NCBI GenBank assembly: GCA_965229625.1
Contig: CBDDJJ010000001.1
Location: 1,860,001 to 1,924,000, forward strand
Direction of reading: 5' to 3'
DNA from: JANQIO01 sp965229625
Lineage (GTDB): Bacteria > Pseudomonadota > Gammaproteobacteria > Pseudomonadales > Halieaceae
DNA: 64,000 nt
In this document: in pieces, positions 50,598 to 59,771 of the stretch
How the letters are laid out: each line of letters begins with the position of its first letter
Position numbering within the stretch: the stretch's first letter is position 1
Notes under the pieces: generated by a model
The model's database searches: none
Told to the model about the DNA's origin: nothing
The model's input: the letters and a program-made list of their open reading frames with translations, nothing else
Position numbers and translations under genes: made by a program

Positions 50598-52178
50598 ATG
50601 CTATTCAATTCCTACGCCTTCCTCGCCTTCCTGGCGATCGTGCTGCTGGGCTATGAGATGCTTCGCACAGCCGGGAGCCAGCGCAGCGCGCTGATCTGGC
50701 TGGCCCTCGCCTCGCTGTTCTTCTACGGCTTCTGGGATCCCCGCTACCTGATCTTGATACTCACCTCGGTCCTGTTCAACTACGGCATGGGTCGAGCTCT
50801 CTACAGGGCTCGTAGTCCGCTGGGCTCCGGCTCCGGCGCATTGCTGCTGTGCCTGGGTATTGCCGGCAACCTGGCCGTGCTCGCGTATTTCAAGTACCTG
50901 GGACTGATCGCGCAGACCATCAACCTGGTGGTCGCGGACCCGGTGAACGTGCCCAGTATCGTGCTGCCGCTGGCCATCTCGTTTTTCACGTTCCAGCAGA
51001 TCGCCTACCTGGTGGATATGCGTCGCGGCGAGGTCAACAGCCCGGATTTCGTGAACTATCTGGTGTTCGTGACATTTTTCCCGCAGCTGATCGCCGGACC
51101 TATTGTTCACCACGCTGAAATGATGCCGCAGTTCCGCAAAGGCCGCGAGCGCACTCAGCGTTCCACCGACTTTGCCGTGGGCATCTCACTGTTTGTACTG
51201 GGACTGGCCAAGAAAGTCCTGCTGGCAGACGGCGTTGCACCGATAGCCGATGCCAGCTTCCTGGCGGCGGACGGGGGCGACTCACCGGGGGCCCTGATGG
51301 CCTGGATGGGCTTGATTGCCTTCACCCTGCAAATCTACTTTGATTTCTCGGGCTACACCGATATGGCATTTGGCGCCGCACGGCTCTTTGGCATCCGGCT
51401 GCCGGCAAACTTCTACTCGCCATACAAGGCCGGCAGCATCGTCGAGTTCTGGCGCAGGTGGCATATTACGCTTTCGCGCTTCCTGCGCGACTACCTGTAC
51501 ATCGCCCTGGGCGGGAATCGCCGGGGGCGCGTGCGCCGCTATGTGAACCTGATGATCACGATGTTGCTTGGCGGCCTGTGGCATGGAGCATCGGTGAATT
51601 TCCTGTTCTGGGGTGGGATACATGGCGTGATGCTCTGCATCAATCATGGCTGGCTGCATTTTCTCAAACGGGCCGGGGTTAACGAGGTCCGCCACTCCCC
51701 GGTCTACAAGGCTGTGGCCTGGATGTTGACGATATCCGGTGTGATGGCAGCGTGGGTACTATTCCGGGCAGAAACCCTGCAGGGCGCCACCCTGATGCTG
51801 GAGAGCCTGCTCAAGCCTGGCGCAAGCACCGACCTGGCGGCCTTCTACATGACCCGGTTCTACGACCTGGACGTGCTCATCAACGCGATGCTCCCGACAG
51901 CCCTGAACCTGAAGGAGGTATGGCAGATCGGCCTGTACATGGATTTGGCCTTGCTGGCCGTGGGCGTGTTCATCTGCCTGGCCATGCCGAACTCGATGCA
52001 GCTGATGGCAAGGTACACGCCATCCGTCACAGCCCTGCCCGAAGCGCCGTCTGCCGCCACTTTCGTCGGGCTGAGCTGGCGACCTGGGGCCGCCTGGGCA
52101 GTGACTCTCGCCCTGTTGTTCGTCACGTGCCTGCTGTCACTAACGCGCGTAGACGCATTCCTGTATTTCCAGTTCTAG
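50598..52178 (+). CDS. MBOAT-family O-acyltransferase (AlgI-like)
   Basis: A 526-aa polytopic membrane protein with about ten or more spans. The N-terminus MLFNSYAFLAFLAIVLLGY and FFYGFWDPRYL match the MBOAT/AlgI family. The catalytic histidine is H329 in GGLWHGASVNF, followed by H342 in GGIHG. It transfers acyl groups, often acetyl, across the membrane to polysaccharides. The next gene encodes an SGNH-like protein, the usual partner (as AlgI-AlgX, or DltB-DltD). The gene starts 22 bp after metG. Confidence 0.9.
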   Translation: MLFNSYAFLAFLAIVLLGYEMLRTAGSQRSALIWLALASLFFYGFWDPRYLILILTSVLFNYGMGRALYRARSPLGSGSGALLLCLGIAGNLAVLAYFKYLGLIAQTINLVVADPVNVPSIVLPLAISFFTFQQIAYLVDMRRGEVNSPDFVNYLVFVTFFPQLIAGPIVHHAEMMPQFRKGRERTQRSTDFAVGISLFVLGLAKKVLLADGVAPIADASFLAADGGDSPGALMAWMGLIAFTLQIYFDFSGYTDMAFGAARLFGIRLPANFYSPYKAGSIVEFWRRWHITLSRFLRDYLYIALGGNRRGRVRRYVNLMITMLLGGLWHGASVNFLFWGGIHGVMLCINHGWLHFLKRAGVNEVRHSPVYKAVAWMLTISGVMAAWVLFRAETLQGATLMLESLLKPGASTDLAAFYMTRFYDLDVLINAMLPTALNLKEVWQIGLYMDLALLAVGVFICLAMPNSMQLMARYTPSVTALPEAPSAATFVGLSWRPGAAWAVTLALLFVTCLLSLTRVDAFLYFQF

Positions 52179-52180
52179 CC

Positions 52181-53413
52181 ATGGGTCGCTTCCTCGCCAT
52201 CTTCTGCACCACAGCGGCCCTCGGAGTCAGTGGGCTTATCGCGTTCAATTTTGCCGTTGATCCCTTTGGCGTCTGGCGCCCCGGGACGAAACCACTGAGC
52301 ACCATCGTCGCCGGGGATATCGGCCTGTCTCGACTGGTAAAAAACCACTGGGTGCGCCACCAGGACCCCGAGGTCGCCTTGTTCGGAAACTCTCATGCGG
52401 CCACCGCGTTCCAGACCGAGCATTTCGAAACACACCTGGGTACCGGAGAAGTTTTCAACATGGCCCTGGTCGGCGCAGCGATCGAAGAACTTGTCGCCGC
52501 CATGAAGCACGTCATACACGTCACAGATGCCAGAGATTTCATTGTGGTACTCGATGTGCTGAATTTCCGGCTGATCGACACGCAGAGTGCTGCTACCCAG
52601 TTCCACCGGGCGGTAGATGATTCGCTACTCAGCCGGTACTTCTACCTCAGGGACTTCTCGACCACGACATTCTCGCGGGCCGCCACAGCGCGAAGCCTGC
52701 TGGTTATGCACAGCGGTTACCCGGGCACACATTCCAGGACTGGTTTCGTCCTTCAATGCGCGCCGTCGGCCACCGGCGCGAAACAGCGGCGAATCCTCGA
52801 TTCCGCGGCCCTGCGCAAAGGTGCCTTCGAAGCGCAGCGAGAGAGCTGGGAAGTCTCCGGGGCGACTGCGTCCAAGCGTATCTCGGAGCTGGTGGGCTTC
52901 GCCCAGGCACACGATGCGAGAATCACCTTCCTGCTGCCACCGTTCAATGTCGCCTACTACTACGTGCTCACCGGCGCAGACCTATGGAGCCTGCACCAGG
53001 GCATCACCACCGAGCTCGTCAATACCATTGAGGCGTCCGGGATGGGGGATACGCTCAGGGTGCTGGATTTCTCTGCCGCGCACCCGATGACAACCCAGGC
53101 AAGTGTTCGCCTGGAAGACTCCATCGACTACTGGGTGGACGCAGACCACTTCAACTGCGCGTTGGCCGATCACGTTGTGAAGCGGGTGGCCGAGCTCAAC
53201 CAGCAGGATGGCCCAGGTACGCAGGCCACTGAAAAACACAGTTTTGGGACTCGGGTCACGGTGGAAAACCTGCATGCACACTTGCGCGCAGTGGAGGAAA
53301 GCTGGAACGATTGGCAGCACAGCAACCCGGAAAAACACCGCCTGTTCAGCCGCCGGATTCTTGGCCAGGCAAACAACCCAGACAATGAAGCAGCGCCGAC
53401 CGGACCCCGATGA
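52181..53413 (+). CDS. SGNH/AlgX-like protein, partner of the MBOAT acyltransferase
   Basis: A 410-aa protein read from ATG at 52181, 2 bp after the MBOAT stop. An N-terminal hydrophobic segment (about residues 5-25) anchors or exports it. S71 in LFGNSHAA and the pair D322-H323 in WVDADHFN form a probable catalytic triad of the SGNH hydrolase-like acyltransferase type. It would complete transfer of an acyl group from the MBOAT protein to a periplasmic polymer. The polymer is unknown; exopolysaccharide genes begin again near 62.8 kb. Confidence 0.8.
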   Translation: MGRFLAIFCTTAALGVSGLIAFNFAVDPFGVWRPGTKPLSTIVAGDIGLSRLVKNHWVRHQDPEVALFGNSHAATAFQTEHFETHLGTGEVFNMALVGAAIEELVAAMKHVIHVTDARDFIVVLDVLNFRLIDTQSAATQFHRAVDDSLLSRYFYLRDFSTTTFSRAATARSLLVMHSGYPGTHSRTGFVLQCAPSATGAKQRRILDSAALRKGAFEAQRESWEVSGATASKRISELVGFAQAHDARITFLLPPFNVAYYYVLTGADLWSLHQGITTELVNTIEASGMGDTLRVLDFSAAHPMTTQASVRLEDSIDYWVDADHFNCALADHVVKRVAELNQQDGPGTQATEKHSFGTRVTVENLHAHLRAVEESWNDWQHSNPEKHRLFSRRILGQANNPDNEAAPTGPR

Positions 53414-53529
53414 GCAAAGCCTGACGCTGGCACTCGCAGCGGAAAAGAAAACCGACCCTTCTTGCTTGAGCCTGCGGTGGTGCGGTCTAAACTTTCTACA
53501 GGCTTGCAGAAAGCCGCGGGGAGGTCACC

Positions 53530-53895
53530 GTGATTGAACACCGGGTCATCACGGCGAAGCACTATGCCTATATCACGGTCAGGGGATCACCCGACTTCGA
53601 CGCCTTCGTGCGGGCGGCCCGCAGTTTCAAGAGCGACCCGAGCTACAGCGCTTCACTGCACCGCATCTGCGATTTCTCCAAGGCCGATCTGTCCCACATA
53701 ACAATGGACAGCTTCCTGCGCTTCACGGAGTTCGTGCTGCGCGAGATCACCCTGGCACCCGACACAAAGGTGGCCCTGATTGCCCCGGACCGCGACCGCA
53801 TGGGCATCCTCCAGCAGTTCGCCCTCAACATCGACTCCGGCGTTTTCAAACTCTTTACCGACGCCAATGAGGCTTTGGACTGGATTCAGTCATAG
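53530..53895 (+). CDS. STAS/SpoIIAA-like small protein
   Basis: A 121-aa protein using GTG at 53530 (GTCACC before it; no strong ribosome binding site). The pattern of short strands and helices, with ITVRGSPDFDAFVRAARSF at the N-terminus and LFTDANEALDWIQS at the C-terminus, resembles SpoIIAA-like STAS proteins and the protein encoded at 13455. Function unknown. Downstream is a 566-bp gap with inverted repeats. Confidence 0.6.
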   Translation: MIEHRVITAKHYAYITVRGSPDFDAFVRAARSFKSDPSYSASLHRICDFSKADLSHITMDSFLRFTEFVLREITLAPDTKVALIAPDRDRMGILQQFALNIDSGVFKLFTDANEALDWIQS

Positions 53896-53958
53896 TTCTC
53901 GGCTGAAGCCCTCACAGCTTCGCACCTGAGTCATTCAGTGCCTGGCCGCGCGCCGCCA

Positions 53959-54050
53959 CTGTTACCCATTTTTCAGACACGCCGTAAACCCATCCCTGGA
54001 GGCTCGAGGTCGCCATCCTTGGTGACCACGGTCTGAAAAATGGGTAACAG
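53959..54050. repeat. 20-bp perfect inverted repeat enclosing an R3 palindromic unit
   Basis: Arms CTGTTACCCATTTTTCAGAC at 53959-53978 and its exact reverse complement at 54031-54050 enclose 52 bp. The enclosed stretch contains, on the minus strand, an R3 unit (CAGGGATGGGTTTACGGCG) at 53980-54005. The 566-bp gap 53896-54461 otherwise holds a second R3 copy and the rnf promoter region, with no credible gene. Confidence 0.7.
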
Positions 54051-54152
54051 CACCGTCGCACTGCATCAGGCTTCGGAAAAGGGACTAAATCTCCCAGATG
54101 ATGGCTCAAAACGGAGGTGCAGCGGTGCACATCTCTTCAATGGAGCGACTCC

Positions 54153-54211
54153 GCCATGGATGGCACGGCCGGCGACCCGGCTTCCGAGCCCGCAGGGATG
54201 GGTTCACGGCG
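54153..54211 (+). repeat. R3 palindromic unit, second copy
   Basis: CCATGGATGGCACGG leads into GAGCCCGCAGGGATGGGTT and CACGGCG. The 26 bp at 54186-54211 match the reverse complement of 53980-54005 at 23 positions, so the two copies are inverted to each other. The form resembles palindromic intergenic repeats common in Pseudomonas-like genomes. Confidence 0.6.
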
Positions 54212-54461
54212 TGGCCGGGAAAGGGGTGTATGCCGATGCGCCGACAGCAGAGGCACATGCGGGTCCTTCAGGCGACCGACACAAGCTCTTTTGAGGTAGA
54301 ACGATCACCCCGCTGGTAAGAAGGTCGGCTGGGCCAGGGCAAATACCCAGAGGAAAATCAGGGGTTTAGGGGCGTTTGGAGAAACCGTCAGACTTGTTGG
54401 GTAAACCTGCGGGCGATAGACTGTGGAGCTACTTGTAAGCGGTTCCAAGGTATAGGTCTTC

Positions 54462-55040
54462 GTGCTCGCCGACTATTCGATCCTGCTGATCGGGGCAATC
54501 CTGGTGAACAACTTCGTGCTGGTCCAGTTCCTGGGTCTGTGTCCGTTCATGGGCGTGTCCAACAAGCTCGAAACAGCCATGGGTATGTCGATGGCGACGA
54601 CCTTTGTGCTGACGCTGGCATCGGCCTGCAGTTACCTGACTTTCAACTACCTGCTGGAGCCCCTCGGGCTCGGCTACCTGCGTACGATTTCCTTCATTCT
54701 CGTGATCGCCGTGGTGGTGCAGTTCACCGAAATGGTAGTGCGCAAATCCAGCCCGCTGCTGCACCGGGTGCTGGGTGTTTACCTGCCGCTGATCACCACC
54801 AACTGCGCGGTGCTCGGCGTGGCACTACTCAATATCAACAAGGAGCACAACTTCCTGCAGTCCCTGTTCTATGGCTTTGGGGCTGCCGTCGGGTTCTCCC
54901 TGGTGCTGGTACTGTTTGCCGCGATGCGCGAGCGGCTGGCGGTGGCCGACGTGCCCCAGCCTTTCCAGGGCGCCGCCATCGGTATGGTCACTGCCGGCCT
55001 GATGTCCCTGGCGTTCATGGGTTTTGCCGGACTGGTGTAG
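54462..55040 (+). CDS. rnfA: electron transport complex subunit RnfA/RsxA
   Basis: A 192-aa inner-membrane protein with six spans, using GTG at 54462 (AGGT 4 bp upstream). NNFVLVQFLGLCPFMGVSN and PLITTNCAVLGVAL are typical RnfA motifs, including cysteines thought to bind a [2Fe-2S] cluster at the RnfA/RnfE interface. It opens the rnfABCDGE operon. The Rnf complex couples electron flow between ferredoxin and NAD to Na+ or H+ transport; in enterics it reduces SoxR. Confidence 0.95.
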   Translation: MLADYSILLIGAILVNNFVLVQFLGLCPFMGVSNKLETAMGMSMATTFVLTLASACSYLTFNYLLEPLGLGYLRTISFILVIAVVVQFTEMVVRKSSPLLHRVLGVYLPLITTNCAVLGVALLNINKEHNFLQSLFYGFGAAVGFSLVLVLFAAMRERLAVADVPQPFQGAAIGMVTAGLMSLAFMGFAGLV

Positions 55041-55044
55041 CGTG

Positions 55045-55647
55045 ATGTACGAGTGGATCGCACAGCAACCCTTCCTTGCCGCCCTGATTGCGCTGGTCAG
55101 CCTGGGGGCTGTGTTCGGCGCGCTGCTGGGCTATGCCTCGGAGAAGTTCAAGACCGAGGGCAACTCGGTGGTGGAACAGATCAACGCCATTCTGCCGCAG
55201 ACCCAGTGTGGCCAGTGTGGCTACCCGGGCTGCCGCCCCTACGCGGAAGCCATTGCCGAGGGCGAGGCGATCAATCGTTGCCCCCCCGGCGGCGAGGCGG
55301 GGATCGCCCAGCTCGCGGACCTGCTGGATGTGGAACCCCTGCCGCTGGATGAGGAACACGGCGAGGAGTCGGCGCTGCCGGCGGTGGCCTTTATCCATGA
55401 AGAAGACTGTATCGGCTGTACCAAGTGCATCCAGGCCTGCCCGGTGGATGCCATCCTCGGTGCCGCCAAGCAGATGCACACGGTGATCACCAGCGAGTGC
55501 ACGGGCTGCGACCTCTGCGTTGATCCCTGCCCCGTGGACTGCATCGAGATGGTCAGCGAGCAGGTGACCCTGGCCAACTGGCACTGGGAGCTTCCCGGCC
55601 AGGAAGCGGCGGGCGATATCATCGCCACGGACAGGGATGCGGCATGA
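55045..55647 (+). CDS. rnfB: electron transport complex subunit RnfB/RsxB
   Basis: A 200-aa iron-sulfur protein read from ATG at 55045 (MYEWIAQQPF), with an N-terminal membrane anchor (about residues 8-30). The first cluster is C55, C58, C63 and C79 (QCGQCGYPGC and NRCPPGG). Two [4Fe-4S] ferredoxin motifs follow: C122, C125, C128, C132 and C152, C155, C158, C162. It receives electrons from ferredoxin. Its stop overlaps the rnfC start. Confidence 0.95.
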   Translation: MYEWIAQQPFLAALIALVSLGAVFGALLGYASEKFKTEGNSVVEQINAILPQTQCGQCGYPGCRPYAEAIAEGEAINRCPPGGEAGIAQLADLLDVEPLPLDEEHGEESALPAVAFIHEEDCIGCTKCIQACPVDAILGAAKQMHTVITSECTGCDLCVDPCPVDCIEMVSEQVTLANWHWELPGQEAAGDIIATDRDAA

Positions 55648-58037
55648 GGAAAATCTGGGACTTCCACGGCGGGATCCACCCGCCGGAGAACAAGCACCAG
55701 TCCCTTACCCGGCCGATTAAATCCGCCGGCATTCCGCCACAACTGGTACTGCCCCTGAACCAGCATATTGGCGCGCCGGCCGAAGCGATTGTCGAAGTGG
55801 GCCAGCACGTGCTGAAGGGCGAGTGCGTCGCCAAGCCCGCCGGCATCATCAGTGTGCCGGTACACGCCCCTACCTCGGGCATGATCACAGCCATCGAGGA
55901 ACGCGCCGTGGCCCATCCCTCGGGGCTTGCCACCACCTGTATCGTCCTGGAAACCGACGGCGAAGACCGCTGGGTGGAACACGGCGGCATCGATGACTAT
56001 GCCAACGCCGACCGGGACACCCTGCTGGCCTGCATTCGCAATGCCGGTATTGCCGGCATGGGTGGCGCCGGTTTCCCCACCGCGGTCAAGCTGAGAGTCA
56101 ACCCCAGGGCCGGCGGCATCGATTTTCTCATTCTCAACGGTACCGAGTGCGAGCCCTACATCACGGCTGACCATGTGCTGATGCGTGAGCGCGCCGAGCA
56201 GATCGTCGCCGGCACGGAGATTCTCCGGCAGCTGGTCAACCCGCGGGAAGTGCTGCTCGGGGTGGAAGACAATAAACCCGATGCCATCGAAGCCCTGCGC
56301 CGGGCCTGCGAGGGCACCGGTATGGAAGTGGTGGTGTTTCCCACCAAGTATCCCTCCGGCGGCGAGAAACAGCTGATCGAAATTCTCACCGGCCGCCAGG
56401 TACCGAGCGGCGGCCTGCCCGCGGACATCGGTGTGGTGTGCCAGAACATGGGTACCGCGGTCGCAGTCTACGATGCGGTGGCGCACGGCAAACCGTTGAT
56501 CTCCCGCATTACCACGGTAACCGGCGAGTCAGTGGCTGAGCCGGGCAACTTCGACGTACTGCTCGGCACCCCGATGAGTTACCTGCTCGAGCAGTCCGGG
56601 TTTTCCGCGGGGCGCAACCAGCGCCTGGTTATGGGTGGCCCGATGATGGGCTTTACCGTGCCGGATGCGGACGTGCCGGTAGTGAAAACCACCAACTGTA
56701 TCCTCGCTCCCACGGTGGCAGAGCTGCCACCGCCGCCGCCGGCCCAGGCCTGTATTCGCTGCGGCCTGTGCGCGGAAGCCTGCCCAGCCAGCCTGCTACC
56801 ACAGCAGCTGTACTGGTTTTCCCGCGGCAAGGAATACGAGAAGCTCGAGGCCCACAACCTGTTCGACTGCATCGAGTGCGGCGCCTGCTCCTATGCCTGC
56901 CCGAGCAACATCCCGCTGGTGCAGTATTACCGGGCCTCGAAAGCGGAGCTGACCCAGCTGCGGCGCGACCAGGCCAAGTCCGAGCACTCCAAGACCCGCT
57001 TCGAAGCCCGCCAGGAACGCTTGCAACGGGAAGCGGAAGAGAAGGAAGCCCAGCGCCGCGCACGCAAGCAGGCAGCCGAGGCACGTGCCCGTGAGGCCGC
57101 CGAAACCGGCAGCAAGGAAGAAGACCCCATCCAGGCCGCGATCGAACGCGCCAAAGCCAAGAAAGCCGCCGCGGCCGGTGATACGAGCCAGGCGGCGACC
57201 GCAGGATTGGATCCGGCCCAACAGGCCATCGAGCGCGCCCGCGCCGCGCGCAGTGCGGATGCCAACCAGAGCCCGGCGGAGAAAGCCCGCGCCAACCTGG
57301 AACGGCTGGAACAGCGCCTGCAGAAGAGCGAGGCCAAGCTGGTTGCCAGCCGCGAGGCCGGCGCCGAGGACACCATCATCGAGGCGCTGGAATCCGGCAT
57401 TGAGAAACTGCGGCCCAAGCTGGAGGCGGCCCGCGCGGAAGTGGCGGCACTGCCGGCAGACACCGCTGCCGCTCCGGCAGCAGAGGAAATGGATGCCGCT
57501 CAACTTGCCATCGAGCGCGCCCGCCAGGCCCGTGTCGAGAGCGCCAACCAGAGCCCGGCGCAAAAAGCCCGCGCCAACCTGGAACGGCTGGAACAGCGCC
57601 TGCAGAAGAGCGAGGCCAAGCTGGTTGCCAGCCGCGAAGCCGGCGCCGAGGACACCATCATCGAGGCGCTGGAATCCGGCATTGAGAAACTGCGGCCCAA
57701 GCTGGAGGCGGCCCGCGCGGAAGTGGCGGCACTGCCGGCAGACACCGCTGCCGCTCCGGCAGCAGAGGAAATGGATGCCGCTCAACTCGCCATCGAGCGC
57801 GCCCGCCAGGCCCGTGCCGAGAGCGCCAACCAGAGCCCGGCGGAAAAAGCCCGCGCCAACCTGGAACGGCTGGAACAGCGCCTGCAGAAGAGCGAGGCCA
57901 AGCTGGCCGCCAGCCGCGGGGCCGGCGCCGAGGACACCATCATCGAGGCACTGGAAGCCGCCATCGACAAGCTGCGCCCCAAGCTGGAGGCGGCCCGGCG
58001 CGAGGTCGATGAAATGAACACCGAGCAGGAATCCTGA
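55644..58037 (+). CDS. rnfC: electron transport complex subunit RnfC/RsxC with repeated C-terminal tail
   Basis: A 797-aa subunit that binds NADH/FMN. The FMN/NADH-binding part has GMGGAGFPTAVKL and NGTECEPYITAD. Two [4Fe-4S] motifs, ACIRCGLCAEACP and CIECGACSYACP, occur at about residues 371-383 and 410-422. After about residue 440 comes a helix-rich Ala/Glu/Arg tail of about 350 residues carrying 94-residue repeats (AEKARANLERLEQRLQ-like), partly identical at DNA level. Tails of this kind occur in enteric and Vibrio RsxC. It overlaps rnfB by 4 bp. Confidence 0.95.
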   Translation: MRKIWDFHGGIHPPENKHQSLTRPIKSAGIPPQLVLPLNQHIGAPAEAIVEVGQHVLKGECVAKPAGIISVPVHAPTSGMITAIEERAVAHPSGLATTCIVLETDGEDRWVEHGGIDDYANADRDTLLACIRNAGIAGMGGAGFPTAVKLRVNPRAGGIDFLILNGTECEPYITADHVLMRERAEQIVAGTEILRQLVNPREVLLGVEDNKPDAIEALRRACEGTGMEVVVFPTKYPSGGEKQLIEILTGRQVPSGGLPADIGVVCQNMGTAVAVYDAVAHGKPLISRITTVTGESVAEPGNFDVLLGTPMSYLLEQSGFSAGRNQRLVMGGPMMGFTVPDADVPVVKTTNCILAPTVAELPPPPPAQACIRCGLCAEACPASLLPQQLYWFSRGKEYEKLEAHNLFDCIECGACSYACPSNIPLVQYYRASKAELTQLRRDQAKSEHSKTRFEARQERLQREAEEKEAQRRARKQAAEARAREAAETGSKEEDPIQAAIERAKAKKAAAAGDTSQAATAGLDPAQQAIERARAARSADANQSPAEKARANLERLEQRLQKSEAKLVASREAGAEDTIIEALESGIEKLRPKLEAARAEVAALPADTAAAPAAEEMDAAQLAIERARQARVESANQSPAQKARANLERLEQRLQKSEAKLVASREAGAEDTIIEALESGIEKLRPKLEAARAEVAALPADTAAAPAAEEMDAAQLAIERARQARAESANQSPAEKARANLERLEQRLQKSEAKLAASRGAGAEDTIIEALEAAIDKLRPKLEAARREVDEMNTEQES
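57261..58020 (+). repeat. 282-bp tandem repeats inside rnfC
   Basis: Three copies begin at 57261, 57543 and 57825 (each with GCCAACCAGA as start marker), exactly 282 bp or 94 codons apart; the third is cut at the gene end (about 196 bp). Copies 1 and 2 are almost identical. Such recent duplications are prone to recombination, changing the length of the RnfC tail while staying in frame. Confidence 0.85.
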
Positions 58038-58038
58038 C

Positions 58039-59097
58039 ATGTCACTGATGCGGGTGACCTCACCCCATGCCCACGGCCCGCTGTCCACGGCACGGGTCAT
58101 GCAGACGGTGATGCTGGCCTGTATTCCGGGCGTCGCCGCGCTGACCTGGTTCTTCGGCGCCGGCACCCTGGTCAACATCGCCTGGGCCTGCATCGTGGCG
58201 CTGGCCTCGGAAGCGCTGGCGCTCAAGCTGCGCAAGCGGCCGGTGGCTCCCTACCTCAAGGACTGCAGCGCCCTGGTCACTGCGACATTGCTGGCGATTG
58301 CCATGCCCGCCTACGCGCCCTGGTGGCTGATCCTGGTCGGAGTGTCCTTCTCCATCATCATCGCCAAGCACCTGTACGGCGGCCTGGGTTACAACCCCTT
58401 CAACCCGGCCATGGTCGGTTACGTGGTACTTCTGATTTCCTTCCCGGTGGAGATGACCAGCTGGGCTGCGCCGCGCGGCGTAAACGCGGTGGAGGTACCG
58501 GGCCTGCTGGAGGCCCTGCGCCTGTGTTTCCAGCCCAACAGCATAGACGCTGTCACCATGGCGACGCCGCTGGACCTGCTCAAACAGAACAGCACGCTGA
58601 CCGAAACCGTGCTCTGGCAGCAGAACCCACAGTTCGGCCGCTGGGCTGGCGTCGGCTGGGAGTGGGCCAGCCTGGGATTCCTGGTCGGCGGCCTGTGGAT
58701 GCTCTATCAACGCATCTATACCTGGCACGCACCGGTGGCCATGCTGGCCAGCCTGGCGTTGATAGCGACCCTGTTTCACGATAGCGGCAGCACCGACAGC
58801 ACCGGCTCGGCCCTGTTTCACCTGCTCAGCGGTGGCGCGATTTTCGGCGCCTTCTTTATCATCACCGACCCGGTCTCCTCGGCCGTGTCCAACCGCGGGC
58901 GGCTGGTGTTCGGAGCCGCCATCGGCGTGCTGGTGTTCCTGATTCGCTGCTTTGGCAACTACCCGGACGCGGTCGCTTTCGCGGTGCTGATCATGAATTT
59001 CGCCGCGCCCTTCATCGACTACTACACACAGCCGCAGACCTATGGCTACGGTAAACGCAGCGAGACCATCGCCAGCGACCGGAGCGAGGCCTCGTGA
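58039..59097 (+). CDS. rnfD: electron transport complex subunit RnfD/RsxD
   Basis: A 352-aa inner-membrane subunit with about nine or ten spans, starting 1 bp after rnfC. The segment DAVTMATPLD corresponds to the conserved FMN-binding threonine motif SGATPL-like of RnfD, with T176 the likely flavin attachment residue. GGLGYNPFNPAMVGYV is a further conserved block. It overlaps the start of rnfG. Confidence 0.94.
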   Translation: MSLMRVTSPHAHGPLSTARVMQTVMLACIPGVAALTWFFGAGTLVNIAWACIVALASEALALKLRKRPVAPYLKDCSALVTATLLAIAMPAYAPWWLILVGVSFSIIIAKHLYGGLGYNPFNPAMVGYVVLLISFPVEMTSWAAPRGVNAVEVPGLLEALRLCFQPNSIDAVTMATPLDLLKQNSTLTETVLWQQNPQFGRWAGVGWEWASLGFLVGGLWMLYQRIYTWHAPVAMLASLALIATLFHDSGSTDSTGSALFHLLSGGAIFGAFFIITDPVSSAVSNRGRLVFGAAIGVLVFLIRCFGNYPDAVAFAVLIMNFAAPFIDYYTQPQTYGYGKRSETIASDRSEAS

Positions 59098-59771
59098 CCC
59101 CCATCAGCCTCAACAGCCTGCTGCTGGCCGGGTTCGCCGTGCTGACCACCGGCGTCATTGCCGGCACTTACCTGGGCACCAGTGATCGAATTGCCGCCGC
59201 CCAGCGTGCCGCCGAAGAAAAGGCCCTGTTCGAGATTGTGCCGCCCTCTCGTCACGACAACGTGCTGCTGGAAGACACTGTGCCGGTGGGGCCCGGCGAC
59301 GACCTGCTGCGTCTGAAGCGCGACAAGAAGGTGTTTATCGCCCGTCAGGCCGGCGAGGCCGTGGCTGTGATCATTCCGGTGAACGCACCGGACGGCTACA
59401 GCGGTAATATCGAGCTGATCGTGGGCGTGAACCGGGACGGCAGTATTGCCGGCGTACGCGCACTGCAGCACCGGGAGACGCCGGGACTGGGAGACAAGGT
59501 CGACATCAAGAAATCCGACTGGGTGCTGGACTTCGAAGGCCACGGGCTGGGCACACCGCCGCCAGAGCAGTGGACTGTCAAGAAAGACGGGGGCGTGTTC
59601 GATCAGTTTACCGGCGCTACAATTACCCCCAGGGCCGTCACCTTTGCGGTGAAACGGGGCCTTGAGTATTTTGCCGCCCACCGCGAGCGCCTGCTGGCTG
59701 AGCAGGTGTCGATGGGGGGATCGGAGCAGGACATGACGGAGCAGGAAAAGACGGAGCAGGAACGTGGCTGA
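59094..59771 (+). CDS. rnfG: electron transport complex subunit RnfG/RsxG
   Basis: A 225-aa subunit with GTG at 59094 inside the rnfD stop. An N-terminal span is followed by a periplasmic domain with the covalent-FMN motif TGATIT (T178 the probable flavin-bound threonine, in the position of SGATxT). ETPGLGDKVDIKKSDW is the other family block. The C-terminus has a short repeated Gln/Glu/Lys tail (DMTEQEKTEQERG). It overlaps rnfE. Confidence 0.94.
   Translation: MTPISLNSLLLAGFAVLTTGVIAGTYLGTSDRIAAAQRAAEEKALFEIVPPSRHDNVLLEDTVPVGPGDDLLRLKRDKKVFIARQAGEAVAVIIPVNAPDGYSGNIELIVGVNRDGSIAGVRALQHRETPGLGDKVDIKKSDWVLDFEGHGLGTPPPEQWTVKKDGGVFDQFTGATITPRAVTFAVKRGLEYFAAHRERLLAEQVSMGGSEQDMTEQEKTEQERG

Noticed and set aside
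54040..54294. 84-codon frame in the gap upstream of rnfA
   Set aside because: It lies across the R3 repeat unit and one arm of the inverted repeat; no ribosome binding site or family resemblance.
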